In this document: positions 56,397 through 64,000 of the stretch, one piece after another | How positions within the stretch are numbered: position 1 is the stretch's first letter | Layout of the letters: the number at the start of each line of letters is the position of its first letter | Assembly: GCF_017877135.1 (NCBI RefSeq) | Contig: NZ_JAGIPH010000001.1 | Coordinates: 248,001 to 312,000 of the forward strand | Direction: 5' to 3' | Length of the DNA: 64,000 nt | Source of the DNA: Neorhizobium galegae | Lineage (GTDB): Bacteria > Pseudomonadota > Alphaproteobacteria > Rhizobiales > Rhizobiaceae | Position numbers and translations under genes: made by a program | The notes under the pieces: generated by a model | What the model saw: the letters and a program-made list of their open reading frames with translations, nothing else | Database searches by the model: none | What the model was told of the DNA's origin: nothing

Positions 56397-58013
56397 ATGA
56401 CACGGGAAAAGATCTATCTCTTCGACACCACGCTGCGTGACGGCCAGCAGACGCCGGGTATCGATTTTTCCGTCGAGGACAAGATTGCCATCTCCACGCT
56501 GCTCGATGATTTCGGCATCGATTACGTCGAGGGCGGCTATCCGGGAGCAAACCCCACCGATACGGCCTTCTTTGCGCAAAAGCGTACGCAGACCGCAAAA
56601 TTCACCGCTTTCGGCATGACCAAGCGGGCGGGCATTTCGGCTGCCAATGATCCGGGGCTTGCAACGCTTCTGCAATCGAAAAGCGATGCCATCTGTCTTG
56701 TGGCGAAAAGCTGGGATTATCATGTGCGCGTGGCGCTCGGCTGCACCAACGAGGAAAATCTCGGCTCGATCCGCGACAGCGTGGCCGCCGTCATCGCGTC
56801 CGGCCGCGAAGCGCTGATCGATTGCGAGCACTTTTTTGATGGCTACAAGGCCAATCCCGATTATGCGCTTGCCTGCGCGAAAGCCGCCTATGAGGCGGGC
56901 GCCCGCTGGGTCGTGCTCTGCGACACCAATGGCGGCAGCCAGCCGCAGGAGGTGCGCGATATCGTTTCGGCCGTCATCGCTGCCGGCATTCCCGGCACCT
57001 CGCTCGGCATCCACGCCCATGACGATACCGGCCAGGCCATCGCCAATTCACTTGCCGCCGTCGAGGCCGGCGTGCGCCAGATCCAGGGCACGCTGAACGG
57101 CATCGGCGAGCGCTGCGGCAATGCCAATCTCATTACCTTGATCGCGACGCTTGCGCTGAAGGAAGCCTATGCCGACCGTTTCGAAACATCGATCGACCGC
57201 GACCGGCTGACCGGCCTCACCCCGCTCTCCCATGCCTTCGACGAACTGCTGAACCGCTCGCCGAACCACCAGAGCCCCTATGTCGGGGCCTCCGCCTTTG
57301 CCACCAAGGCCGGCATCCATGCCTCGGCCCTGCTGAAAGACCCGCGCACCTATGAACATGTGCCGCCGGAAACGGTCGGCAATTTCCGCAAGGTCATGGT
57401 GTCGGATCAGGGCGGCAAGTCGAACTTCCTCAACGCCCTGAAGCGGCGCGGCATCGAGGTGGCCAAGGACGATCCACGCCTCGATACCCTGATCACCATC
57501 GTCAAGGAGCGCGAGGCAGAAGGCTATGCCTATGAAGGGGCCGATGCGAGCTTTGAACTTCTGGCCCGCCGCACGCTCGGCACGATCCCGGATTTCTTCG
57601 CCATCGAAGGGTTCCGCGTCATGGTGGAGCGGCGGTTCGACGCCAATGGCCAGATGAAGACCGTCTCGGAAGCCGTGGTGCGCCTCGTGATCGATGGCGA
57701 ACGGGTGATGTCGGTGGCCGAAGGCGATGGTCCGGTTAATGCGCTCGATCTGGCGCTGCGCAAGGATCTCGGCAAGTTCAACGCCGAAATCGTCGATCTG
57801 GAGCTGGTGGACTACAAGGTGCGTATCCTCAACGGCGGCACCGAGGCAATCACCCGCGTCCTCATCGAATCGACCGATGGCGAAGGCACCCGCTGGTGGA
57901 CGGTCGGCGTATCGGAAAACATCATCGACGCCTCCTTCCAGGCGCTGATCGATTCCATCGTCTACAAGCTGATGAAGAACCGCCACATGGCCGGACGGCT
58001 GGCGGCGGAGTGA
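56397..58013 (+). CDS. cimA: (R)-citramalate synthase
   Basis: CimA condenses acetyl-CoA with pyruvate, giving a threonine-independent route to 2-oxobutyrate and isoleucine. The 538-aa protein has the HMGL-like N-terminal motif FDTTLRDGQQTPGIDFS, EGGYPGANPTD, HAHDDTGQAIANS with metal ligands, the LeuA-type GTLNGIGERCGNANL, KAGIHASALL, and a C-terminal LeuA dimer domain. Pattern and length fit the citramalate-synthase branch rather than LeuA; activity on pyruvate is inferred. GGGGAGG precedes the ATG. Confidence 0.9.
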   Translation: MTREKIYLFDTTLRDGQQTPGIDFSVEDKIAISTLLDDFGIDYVEGGYPGANPTDTAFFAQKRTQTAKFTAFGMTKRAGISAANDPGLATLLQSKSDAICLVAKSWDYHVRVALGCTNEENLGSIRDSVAAVIASGREALIDCEHFFDGYKANPDYALACAKAAYEAGARWVVLCDTNGGSQPQEVRDIVSAVIAAGIPGTSLGIHAHDDTGQAIANSLAAVEAGVRQIQGTLNGIGERCGNANLITLIATLALKEAYADRFETSIDRDRLTGLTPLSHAFDELLNRSPNHQSPYVGASAFATKAGIHASALLKDPRTYEHVPPETVGNFRKVMVSDQGGKSNFLNALKRRGIEVAKDDPRLDTLITIVKEREAEGYAYEGADASFELLARRTLGTIPDFFAIEGFRVMVERRFDANGQMKTVSEAVVRLVIDGERVMSVAEGDGPVNALDLALRKDLGKFNAEIVDLELVDYKVRILNGGTEAITRVLIESTDGEGTRWWTVGVSENIIDASFQALIDSIVYKLMKNRHMAGRLAAE

Positions 58014-58106
58014 CAGTAGAGCGCCCGCCCCTGCGGCTTATTCACACCTGCGAATAGACGCTTCAGCGAAATGAATTGGTCAGCGGCCCGCTTGGGTCGT
58101 AGACGG

Positions 58107-58119
58107 ACGTCACTGACGT
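58107..58119. promoter_or_regulatory. ACGTCA-C-TGACGT palindrome upstream of rarD
   Basis: A perfect 6-1-6 inverted repeat 16 bp before the rarD ATG, in the 122-bp gap after cimA. It may be an operator or be chance; no known regulator is assigned. Confidence 0.4.
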
Positions 58120-58135
58120 GAAGGAATGACCAATC

Positions 58136-59047
58136 ATGGCGACCGAAACCGCTCCACCCCAGGCTCAGACGGGCGACGCGCCAAAGGGCTTTGCCTATGC
58201 GTTTGCCGCCTATGCGTTCTGGGGCGTCATGCCGCTGTACCTGAGGGCGCTCGGACATATGCCGCCCTTCGAGGTGCTGGCGCACCGGATCCTGTGGTCT
58301 GTGCCCTTTGCGGCCCTGATCCTGCTCGTCACCCGCCGCTTCGGCGATATCCGCCGGGCAGTCAGTTCCCCGCGCACCATGGTCATGGCGACGGTCACCG
58401 CGCTGCTGATCACCGTCAACTGGCTCACCTACGTCTATGCCGTCGGCTCCGGCCAGGCGATCGAAGGGGCGCTCGGCTATTTCATCAATCCGCTGTTCAG
58501 CATCCTCCTGGGCGCCATCCTGCTCAAGGAACGGCTGGCGCCGGTGCAGATGGCGGCCATTGCGCTCGCCTTCGTCGCCGTCGGCATCCTGACCTATGAC
58601 GCAGGGCGCCTGCCCTGGATCTCGTTGACGCTGACCGTCAGCTGGGGCGCCTATTCCTTCCTGCGCAAGACGCTGCCGGTCGGCCCCAACCAGGGCTTTT
58701 TCCTGGAGGTGGCGCTGCTGTCGGTGCCCGCCCTTCCCTATGTCATCTGGCTTGAAATGAACGGCGTCGGGCACCTGACGCGCGGCACCGCCAGCGATGC
58801 GTGGCTTCTGGCGGCCGCGGGCCTCGTCACCTCGGTGCCGCTGATGCTCTATGCCAATGGGGCAAAACTCCTGCGCCTCTCCACCCTCGGCATCATGCAA
58901 TATCTGACGCCGACCATCATTTTCCTCCTCGCGGTCTTCGTGTTCCACGAGCCGATGAACCCGGTCAAACTGTTTGCCTTCGCGCTGATCTGGGTGGCGC
59001 TTGCGCTCTATACCTGGTCGATGCTGCGTGCCTACCGCGCCCGCTGA
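58136..59047 (+). CDS. rarD: EamA family transporter RarD
   Basis: The 303-aa membrane protein shows about ten hydrophobic segments and the RarD pattern: FAYAFAAYAFWGVMPLYLRA, LAHRILWSVPFAALILL, and the closing FVFHEPMNPVKLFAFALIWV region. RarD proteins are named from chloramphenicol-sensitivity mutants, but their substrates are unknown. The cupin gene follows after 14 bp, likely in the same transcript. Confidence 0.92.
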   Translation: MATETAPPQAQTGDAPKGFAYAFAAYAFWGVMPLYLRALGHMPPFEVLAHRILWSVPFAALILLVTRRFGDIRRAVSSPRTMVMATVTALLITVNWLTYVYAVGSGQAIEGALGYFINPLFSILLGAILLKERLAPVQMAAIALAFVAVGILTYDAGRLPWISLTLTVSWGAYSFLRKTLPVGPNQGFFLEVALLSVPALPYVIWLEMNGVGHLTRGTASDAWLLAAAGLVTSVPLMLYANGAKLLRLSTLGIMQYLTPTIIFLLAVFVFHEPMNPVKLFAFALIWVALALYTWSMLRAYRAR

Positions 59048-59061
59048 GAAAGGAACTTTCG

Positions 59062-59391
59062 ATGCGCATGACCGCCATTCCCTTCGGCACCACCGACTGG
59101 ACAACCATCACCCCCACGCAGCATGCCGGCGACACCGGCATGGCAAGCTGGCGTACCCGGACGTTTGGCGATATCCGCGTGCGCATGGTGGAGTATACGC
59201 CGGGCTATCTGGCAGACCACTGGTGCGAGAAGGGCCACATTCTGTTGTGCCTTTCCGGTGAACTGACGACGGAACTGGCCGATGGACGCATCTTCGTGCT
59301 GAAGCCCGGCATGAGCTATCAGGTGGCGGACGGGGCCGAGCCGCACCGCTCGTCGACAGAGATCGGCGCGACCCTTTTTATCGTGGATTAG
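59062..59391 (+). CDS. DHCW-motif cupin family protein
   Basis: The 109-aa single-domain cupin has the hallmark LADHWCEKGHILLCLSGEL (DHxC region), then ADGRIFVLKPGMSYQVADG and a C-terminal RSSTEIGATLFIVD. The conserved histidines and cysteine suggest a metal-binding barrel; no reaction is known. AAAGGAA precedes the ATG. It ends 1 bp before the LOG-family gene on the opposite strand. Confidence 0.9.
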   Translation: MRMTAIPFGTTDWTTITPTQHAGDTGMASWRTRTFGDIRVRMVEYTPGYLADHWCEKGHILLCLSGELTTELADGRIFVLKPGMSYQVADGAEPHRSSTEIGATLFIVD

Positions 59392-59392
59392 C

Positions 59393-60013
59393 TCAAAGCT
59401 TCCCGATCACCGCTGGCGTGCCATCATCGACGGGGCTGTCACCCTGCGCATCGAGAATGGCCGGCACGATGTCTTCCACTGCGTCGATCACCAAGGGGCG
59501 CACCAGATTGGCGTTGTGGATGAACCCTTGCGCGCGCATGTGATCGACCAGTTCCAGCATCGGATCCCAGAAGCCGCCGATATTGGCAAACACCATCGGC
59601 TTGCGGTGGCGGCCGAGCTGGCCCCAGGTCATGATCTCGACGATTTCCTCCAGCGTGCCGATGCCGCCGGGAAGCGTCACGAAAGCATCGGCGCGCTCGA
59701 ACATCGCATGTTTGCGCTCATGCATGTCCTTGGTGATGATCAGCTCGCTCAATTGTCCGAGAGAATGGCGCGTTGCCTCCATATCGACAAGAAATTCCGG
59801 AATGATGCCGGTAACCTTGCCGCCGTTCGACAGGGTGCCGGCCGCCACGGCACCCATGATGCCCTTGGTGCCGCCGCCGTAAACGAGTCGCAGACCATGG
59901 GCCGCGATGGATTTGCCCAAAGCCCGACCTGCCGCGACATAGGCGGGATCACGACCGGGCTGCGAGCCGCAGTAAACACAAATGGATCGAATTGGCACAA
60001 GAGTCTCCGTCAT
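59393..60013 (-). CDS. LOG family protein (cytokinin riboside 5'-monophosphate phosphoribohydrolase-like)
   Basis: The 206-aa Rossmann-fold protein has the YVYGGGTKGIMG-like LVYGGGTKGIMGAVA, MHERKHAMF, and the PGGIGTLEEIVE motif that defines LOG-type enzymes, often misannotated as lysine decarboxylases. The family hydrolyses nucleoside monophosphates to release bases, including cytokinins in plants and some plant-associated bacteria. A link to cytokinin here is speculation; housekeeping roles are also likely. Confidence 0.93.
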   Translation of the reverse strand: MTETLVPIRSICVYCGSQPGRDPAYVAAGRALGKSIAAHGLRLVYGGGTKGIMGAVAAGTLSNGGKVTGIIPEFLVDMEATRHSLGQLSELIITKDMHERKHAMFERADAFVTLPGGIGTLEEIVEIMTWGQLGRHRKPMVFANIGGFWDPMLELVDHMRAQGFIHNANLVRPLVIDAVEDIVPAILDAQGDSPVDDGTPAVIGKL

Positions 60014-60167
60014 GCAGGCGAGGCGGACGCAAAGCAGCGGTCCGCCCCGTAAAAGTGACGGGAAATCAAGTCCCGGGCAAGCGAAAAGGGCCTAAAAGCT
60101 TGTTAATACGGCATGAAACCTGTAATTCCGTGTTGTTTGGCGGGTTTCCGTCTGGAGAGGTCTGATA

Positions 60168-61940
60168 ATGAAGAACCGCGCCGTCTGGCTGGCTATTTCC
60201 GCGCTCGCGATTGCAACCCTGCTCATGGTTTTCTTCGTCATGCCGCGTCTGTCGACGAACGATCATCCGGTGGGCGAAGCCATCAACGATGCCGGACGCG
60301 AGATCAAGGAAGCGGTCAACGGACAGGCCGAGGCGACCCGCGAGCTGATCGATCCGACACCGGACACGCCGCCGGCCAAGGCGCCCGCAACGACGGCCAA
60401 AGGCGACGTGCCGGCAGAACCGAAGGCCGCCACAGCGTCCGCCGAGCTGAAGCCGTTGATCGTGCCGACCTTCGACGTGCTGCGCGTCGAACCGGACGGC
60501 ACGGCCGTCATTGCCGGGCGCGCCGAACCGGAGGCCCGGCTTGACGTCAACGACCAGGCCCTGACGGTTGCCACCACGGCCGTGGACAAGGCCGGTGAAT
60601 TCGTCGCCATCATCGACAAGCCGCTGGCCCCCGGTGACCATCAGCTGGTGCTGAAGGCAACCGCCAAGGATGGCCGCACGGTGATCTCCGAAGAAATCGC
60701 CACCATCTCCATTCCCGACAACAAGGCCGGCGAGCTGCTGGCCATGGTGACCAAGCCCGGCGAGGCGAGCCGCCTGATGGCGGTGCCGAACATCAACCAG
60801 AAAACCAAGACGGAGCGCGTGGCGCTGTCTGCCGGCGATGCAACGGCAGCCCGCCAGACGCCGGCTTCTTCAGCCACCGTGCCTGCCGCGGCCGCAACAC
60901 CTGCCCAACCGGCGCCCTCCGGCACGAACGTGGCAACCGCTCCGATACCCGCGGCACCGGCCACCGCCCCTTCGGAAAAGCCGGCCTTGCAGGTCAGTGC
61001 CGTCGAAATCGAAGGCGACCGTATTTTCGTTGCCGGCATTTCCAAGTCCGGTGCCAAGCTGAAGGGCTATGCCGACTCAAGCACGATCGGCGAAACACTT
61101 GCCGGCGCCGACGGCCATTTCGTCATCGACGGAACCCTTTCTCTGGCGGTTGGCCAGCACCGCATCGCGGTCGACCAGATCGGCCCGAACGGCCAGGTGA
61201 TCGTGCGCGTCGAAGTGCCGTTCAACCGGCCGGCCGGCGATCAGGTGGCCGCCGTTGCAAGCCCGCTTGGCGCAACGAACAGCCTGTCGCCCATTGACGA
61301 CGGCGCGTTTGATCGTCTGCGCAACGAGGTGTCGCGCGGCTTCGACCTCCTGCAGAAGCTCTATGCCAATGGCGCAACGCCGACCGACGAACAGGTGGCT
61401 GCCGCCCGATCCTCGACCAGCATCGCGCTGCGTTCGCTGACCGAATACCGCCTGCCGGCCGGCGCCGACGAAACGACGCGGATGATTGCCGACAACACGG
61501 TGCGCGAAGCGGCAGCCGCCCTCTCCGCACTCGACGCCCTGCCGCGCGATGTGGGCTCCGTTGGCGCCAAGCTCGGAAGGATCGGCGAGATGATTGCCCG
61601 CGCCGTTGGCCCCATCCTGCCGAACGGCACCGTCGCACCGCTGCCGGCCGCAGCCGCTGAAGCACAGGTCGCCGCTGGCGCCCGCACCATTGCGCAGGCG
61701 CCGCTGACCCAGAGCGAGGCCTCCTCCGTCATCATCCGGCGCGGGGATACGCTGTGGCAGATCTCCCGCCGCGTCTATGGCGGCCAGGGCGTGCGCTACA
61801 CCACGATCTATCTCGCCAACCAGGACCAGATCGCCAATCCCGACGTGATCCAGCCCGGCCAGATTTTTGGCGTGCCGAAAGAGGCGCTGCCGGATCCGGA
61901 AGCGGAAAAGATCCACCGCCAGCGCCTGAAGAAAGGCTGA
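60168..61940 (+). CDS. LysM peptidoglycan-binding domain protein, membrane-anchored
   Basis: The 590-aa product has an N-terminal hydrophobic helix (LAISALAIATLLMVFFV), a long Pro/Ala/Thr-rich region, two related beta domains (PDGTAVIAGRAEPEARLDV and EGDRIFVAGISKSGAKLKG), and a C-terminal LysM motif (VIIRRGDTLWQISRRVYG). It is probably anchored in the inner membrane and reaches the cell wall. The role may be cell-wall binding or envelope assembly. GGAGAGG stands before the ATG. Confidence 0.9.
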   Translation: MKNRAVWLAISALAIATLLMVFFVMPRLSTNDHPVGEAINDAGREIKEAVNGQAEATRELIDPTPDTPPAKAPATTAKGDVPAEPKAATASAELKPLIVPTFDVLRVEPDGTAVIAGRAEPEARLDVNDQALTVATTAVDKAGEFVAIIDKPLAPGDHQLVLKATAKDGRTVISEEIATISIPDNKAGELLAMVTKPGEASRLMAVPNINQKTKTERVALSAGDATAARQTPASSATVPAAAATPAQPAPSGTNVATAPIPAAPATAPSEKPALQVSAVEIEGDRIFVAGISKSGAKLKGYADSSTIGETLAGADGHFVIDGTLSLAVGQHRIAVDQIGPNGQVIVRVEVPFNRPAGDQVAAVASPLGATNSLSPIDDGAFDRLRNEVSRGFDLLQKLYANGATPTDEQVAAARSSTSIALRSLTEYRLPAGADETTRMIADNTVREAAAALSALDALPRDVGSVGAKLGRIGEMIARAVGPILPNGTVAPLPAAAAEAQVAAGARTIAQAPLTQSEASSVIIRRGDTLWQISRRVYGGQGVRYTTIYLANQDQIANPDVIQPGQIFGVPKEALPDPEAEKIHRQRLKKG

Positions 61941-62049
61941 TCGCGCAAAGCCGCAGCCGGCAGGGACATGATCTTTGCCGGCCGGACCGAAGCTGCGTTG
62001 CAAAGACAACGCATGCAGCCTATGTGCTGGGTTCCTTCCGGAGGCAGCC

Positions 62050-63936
62050 ATGGCAGACCGACAAAAGACCGTTGCGGCGGATACCAGCAATCCGCTGACA
62101 ACCATCGTGAACCTCTGGCCCTATATGTGGCCCTCCGACCGGCCGGACCTCAAGGCCCGCGTGGTCTGGGCAACGGTTCTGCTGCTTGCGGCAAAGTTCG
62201 TGCTGATCGGCGTTCCCTATTTTTTCAAGTGGGCAACCGATGCGCTGAACGGCAAGCTGGATCTGGCAGGCCTCGTGCCGGCCTTCCTGCTCGGCGCCGT
62301 GGTTCTGGTCATCGCCTACAATTTTACCCGCATCGTGCAGCTTGCTCTCAACCAGCTGCGCGATGCGCTGTTTGCCAGTGTCGGCCAGCATGCCGTGCGC
62401 CAGCTTGCCTACAAGACCTTCGTTCACATGCACCAGTTGTCACTGCGCTTCCACCTGGAGCGCAAGACGGGCGGATTGTCGCGCATCATCGAGCGCGGCA
62501 CCAAGGGCATCGAGACCATCGTGCGCTTCACCATCCTCAACTCGGTGCCGACGCTCGTGGAGTTCCTGCTGACGGCGGTGATCTTCTGGCTGTCCTACGG
62601 CTTTGCCTATGTGGCGGTGACGGCGGTGACGGTTGCGGCCTACATCTGGTTTACCATCCGTGCCAGCGACTGGCGCATCGCCATCCGCCGCTCGATGAAC
62701 GCCAGCGACACGGACGCCAATACCAAGGCGATCGATTCGCTTCTCAACTTCGAGACGGTCAAATATTTCGGCAACGAGGACATGGAGGCGAGCCGATTCG
62801 ATGCCTCCATGGCGCGTTACGAAAAAGCCGCTACGCAGGTCTGGACCTCGCTCGGCTGGCTGAACTTCGGCCAGGGCCTGATCTTCGGCGCCGGCACGAC
62901 CGTGATGATGGTGATGTCGGCGCTTGCCGTGCAGCGCGGCACGCAGACGATCGGCGATTTCGTCTTCGTCAACGCGCTGCTCATTCAGCTCTCGGTGCCG
63001 CTCAACTTCATCGGCTTCGTCTATCGCGAAATCCGCCAGGGCCTGACTGATATCGAGCAGATGTTTGATCTGCTGGAGGTGGACGCCGAAGTCGTGGACC
63101 AGCCGGGCGCCGCACCGCTTGCCGTACGTGACGCCAGCATTGCCTTCCGCGACGTACATTTCGCCTACGATCCGGAACGCCCGATCCTGAAGGGCATTTC
63201 CTTCGAGGTGCCGGCCGGCAAGACGGTCGCCATCGTCGGGCCGTCGGGCGCCGGTAAATCCACGATCTCGCGCCTGCTCTACCGGTTCTACGACGTGCAG
63301 CAGGGCTCCGTCGAGATCGACGGCCAGGACGTTCGCGATGTGACGCAAAAGAGCCTGCGCGCCACGATCGGCATGGTGCCGCAGGATACGGTTCTGTTCA
63401 ACGACACGATTGCCTACAACATCCGCTACGGCCGCCTGAGCGCCACCGAAGAGGAAATGCTGGCGGCGGCAGACATTGCCCAGATCGGCCATTTCATCAC
63501 CAGCCTGCCGGACGGGTTCCAGACCATGGTGGGCGAGCGCGGGCTCAAGCTGTCGGGCGGCGAAAAGCAGCGCGTGGCGATTGCCCGCACCGTCCTGAAG
63601 GCCCCGCCGATCCTCATTCTCGACGAGGCAACCTCGGCGCTCGATACGACGACGGAACAGGAAATCCAGGCGGCTCTCGAACTCGTGTCGAAAAACCGCA
63701 CGACCCTGGTGATCGCCCACCGCCTGTCGACGGTCATCAACGCCGACGAGATCATCGTCCTGCGCCACGGCGAAATTGCCGAACGTGGCACGCATGCCGG
63801 CCTTCTTGACCAGAACGGCCTCTACGCCTCGATGTGGAACCGCCAGCGCGAGGCAACCCAGGCCGAGGAACACTTGCGGCAGGTACGCGAAAGCGACGAA
63901 GAAGGCGTGGTGGTGCGCAAGACACCGGCGGTGTGA
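62050..63936 (+). CDS. Atm1-type ABC exporter (fused permease-ATPase)
   Basis: The 628-aa half-transporter has six membrane helices in the first ~330 residues (VPYFFKWATDALNG, GLSRIIERGTKGIETIVRF, NFETVKYFGNEDMEA) and a C-terminal ATPase: Walker [34 protein letters not shown], signature LSGGEKQRVAIART, and LILDEATSALDTTTEQ. These match bacterial Atm1 homologues, which export glutathione-derived or metal-linked compounds and protect against heavy metals. The ATG at 62050 is preferred over a longer frame upstream. It follows the LysM gene by 109 bp. Confidence 0.93.
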   Translation: MADRQKTVAADTSNPLTTIVNLWPYMWPSDRPDLKARVVWATVLLLAAKFVLIGVPYFFKWATDALNGKLDLAGLVPAFLLGAVVLVIAYNFTRIVQLALNQLRDALFASVGQHAVRQLAYKTFVHMHQLSLRFHLERKTGGLSRIIERGTKGIETIVRFTILNSVPTLVEFLLTAVIFWLSYGFAYVAVTAVTVAAYIWFTIRASDWRIAIRRSMNASDTDANTKAIDSLLNFETVKYFGNEDMEASRFDASMARYEKAATQVWTSLGWLNFGQGLIFGAGTTVMMVMSALAVQRGTQTIGDFVFVNALLIQLSVPLNFIGFVYREIRQGLTDIEQMFDLLEVDAEVVDQPGAAPLAVRDASIAFRDVHFAYDPERPILKGISFEVPAGKTVAIVGPSGAGKSTISRLLYRFYDVQQGSVEIDGQDVRDVTQKSLRATIGMVPQDTVLFNDTIAYNIRYGRLSATEEEMLAAADIAQIGHFITSLPDGFQTMVGERGLKLSGGEKQRVAIARTVLKAPPILILDEATSALDTTTEQEIQAALELVSKNRTTLVIAHRLSTVINADEIIVLRHGEIAERGTHAGLLDQNGLYASMWNRQREATQAEEHLRQVRESDEEGVVVRKTPAV

Positions 63937-64000
63937 GGCGGGCGTCGATCGCTTTCTTGGGCTACGGACCGCGGACTGCCGTGCAATCAGGCGACCGCTT

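Noticed and set aside
61975..62049. N-terminal extension of the Atm1-type exporter
   Set aside because: It has no conserved sequence; the ATG at 62050 gives the normal family start.

Overview
The window reads as a contiguous piece of an alphaproteobacterial chromosome, most likely from the family Rhizobiaceae (Rhizobium/Agrobacterium-like). The evidence is high GC with strong C/G third-position bias, rhizobial gene orders (uvrC-pgsA-moaD-moaE, rpsF-rpsR-DUF2232-rplI-dnaB, alr-radA-cvpA-purF, lptF-lptG-lptD-surA-pdxA-rsmA), CTTG(A/C)-type -35 promoter boxes, and a palindromic intergenic repeat of a kind common in rhizobia. Genus assignment is inference. No rRNA, tRNA, CRISPR array, prophage or transposase gene was seen. 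Coding density is high and most content is housekeeping.

Layout. 1-9.9 kb: the end of an SDR gene, uvrC, pgsA, moaD and moaE; a lone LivH-type permease divergent from an ABATE/CGNR regulator; a lipoprotein; a DapA-family aldolase; an oxidoreductase divergent from an HxlR regulator; ndk; a GST. 9.9-19.7 kb: DinB, an ABC-F ATPase, a VapBC module, an S9 peptidase, a host-attachment protein, a nitroreductase, holC-pepA and a PAP2 phosphatase. 19.7-34 kb: envelope and lipid synthesis, with lptF-lptG-lptD-surA-pdxA-rsmA running rightward and gmk, yicC, mltG, fabF, acpP, fabG and fabD running leftward; the two groups meet at a terminator near 27.43 kb. 34-38.6 kb: an unusual Nramp-like transporter, an aldo/keto reductase and a divergent membrane protein/LytTR pair. 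38.6-43.4 kb: rpsF-rpsR-DUF2232-rplI and dnaB. 43.4-50 kb: a lipoprotein, alr, a ParDE-like module, radA, cvpA and purF. 50-58 kb: an SDR, an EamA transporter, cysS, three tandem GFA genes, pip and cimA. 58-64 kb: rarD, a cupin, a LOG-family gene, a LysM protein and an Atm1-type ABC exporter.

The most interesting non-coding signals are as follows. (1) A 262-bp element at 41445-41706 between rplI and dnaB is an inverted duplication of a 131-bp unit. Each half folds into its own long hairpin, the two basal stems differ in sequence but are both perfectly paired, and the apical hairpin is conserved. This pattern suggests selection for structure. (2) A 14-codon ORF carrying a Cys-Ile-Ile-Cys run lies upstream of cysS. 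A promoter-like sequence is placed so that transcription would begin almost at its AUG, which suggests a leaderless cysteine leader peptide. (3) A 32-bp inverted repeat lies between the lone LivH-type permease and the ABATE/CGNR regulator. (4) Two related palindromic repeats bracket the GFA triplet and pip. (5) A ParE-like toxin frame has no ATG, GTG or TTG at its proper N-terminus.

All calls were made by reading the sequence and translations; no database search was run. Start codons were chosen from Shine-Dalgarno spacing, overlap with upstream genes and knowledge of the families.
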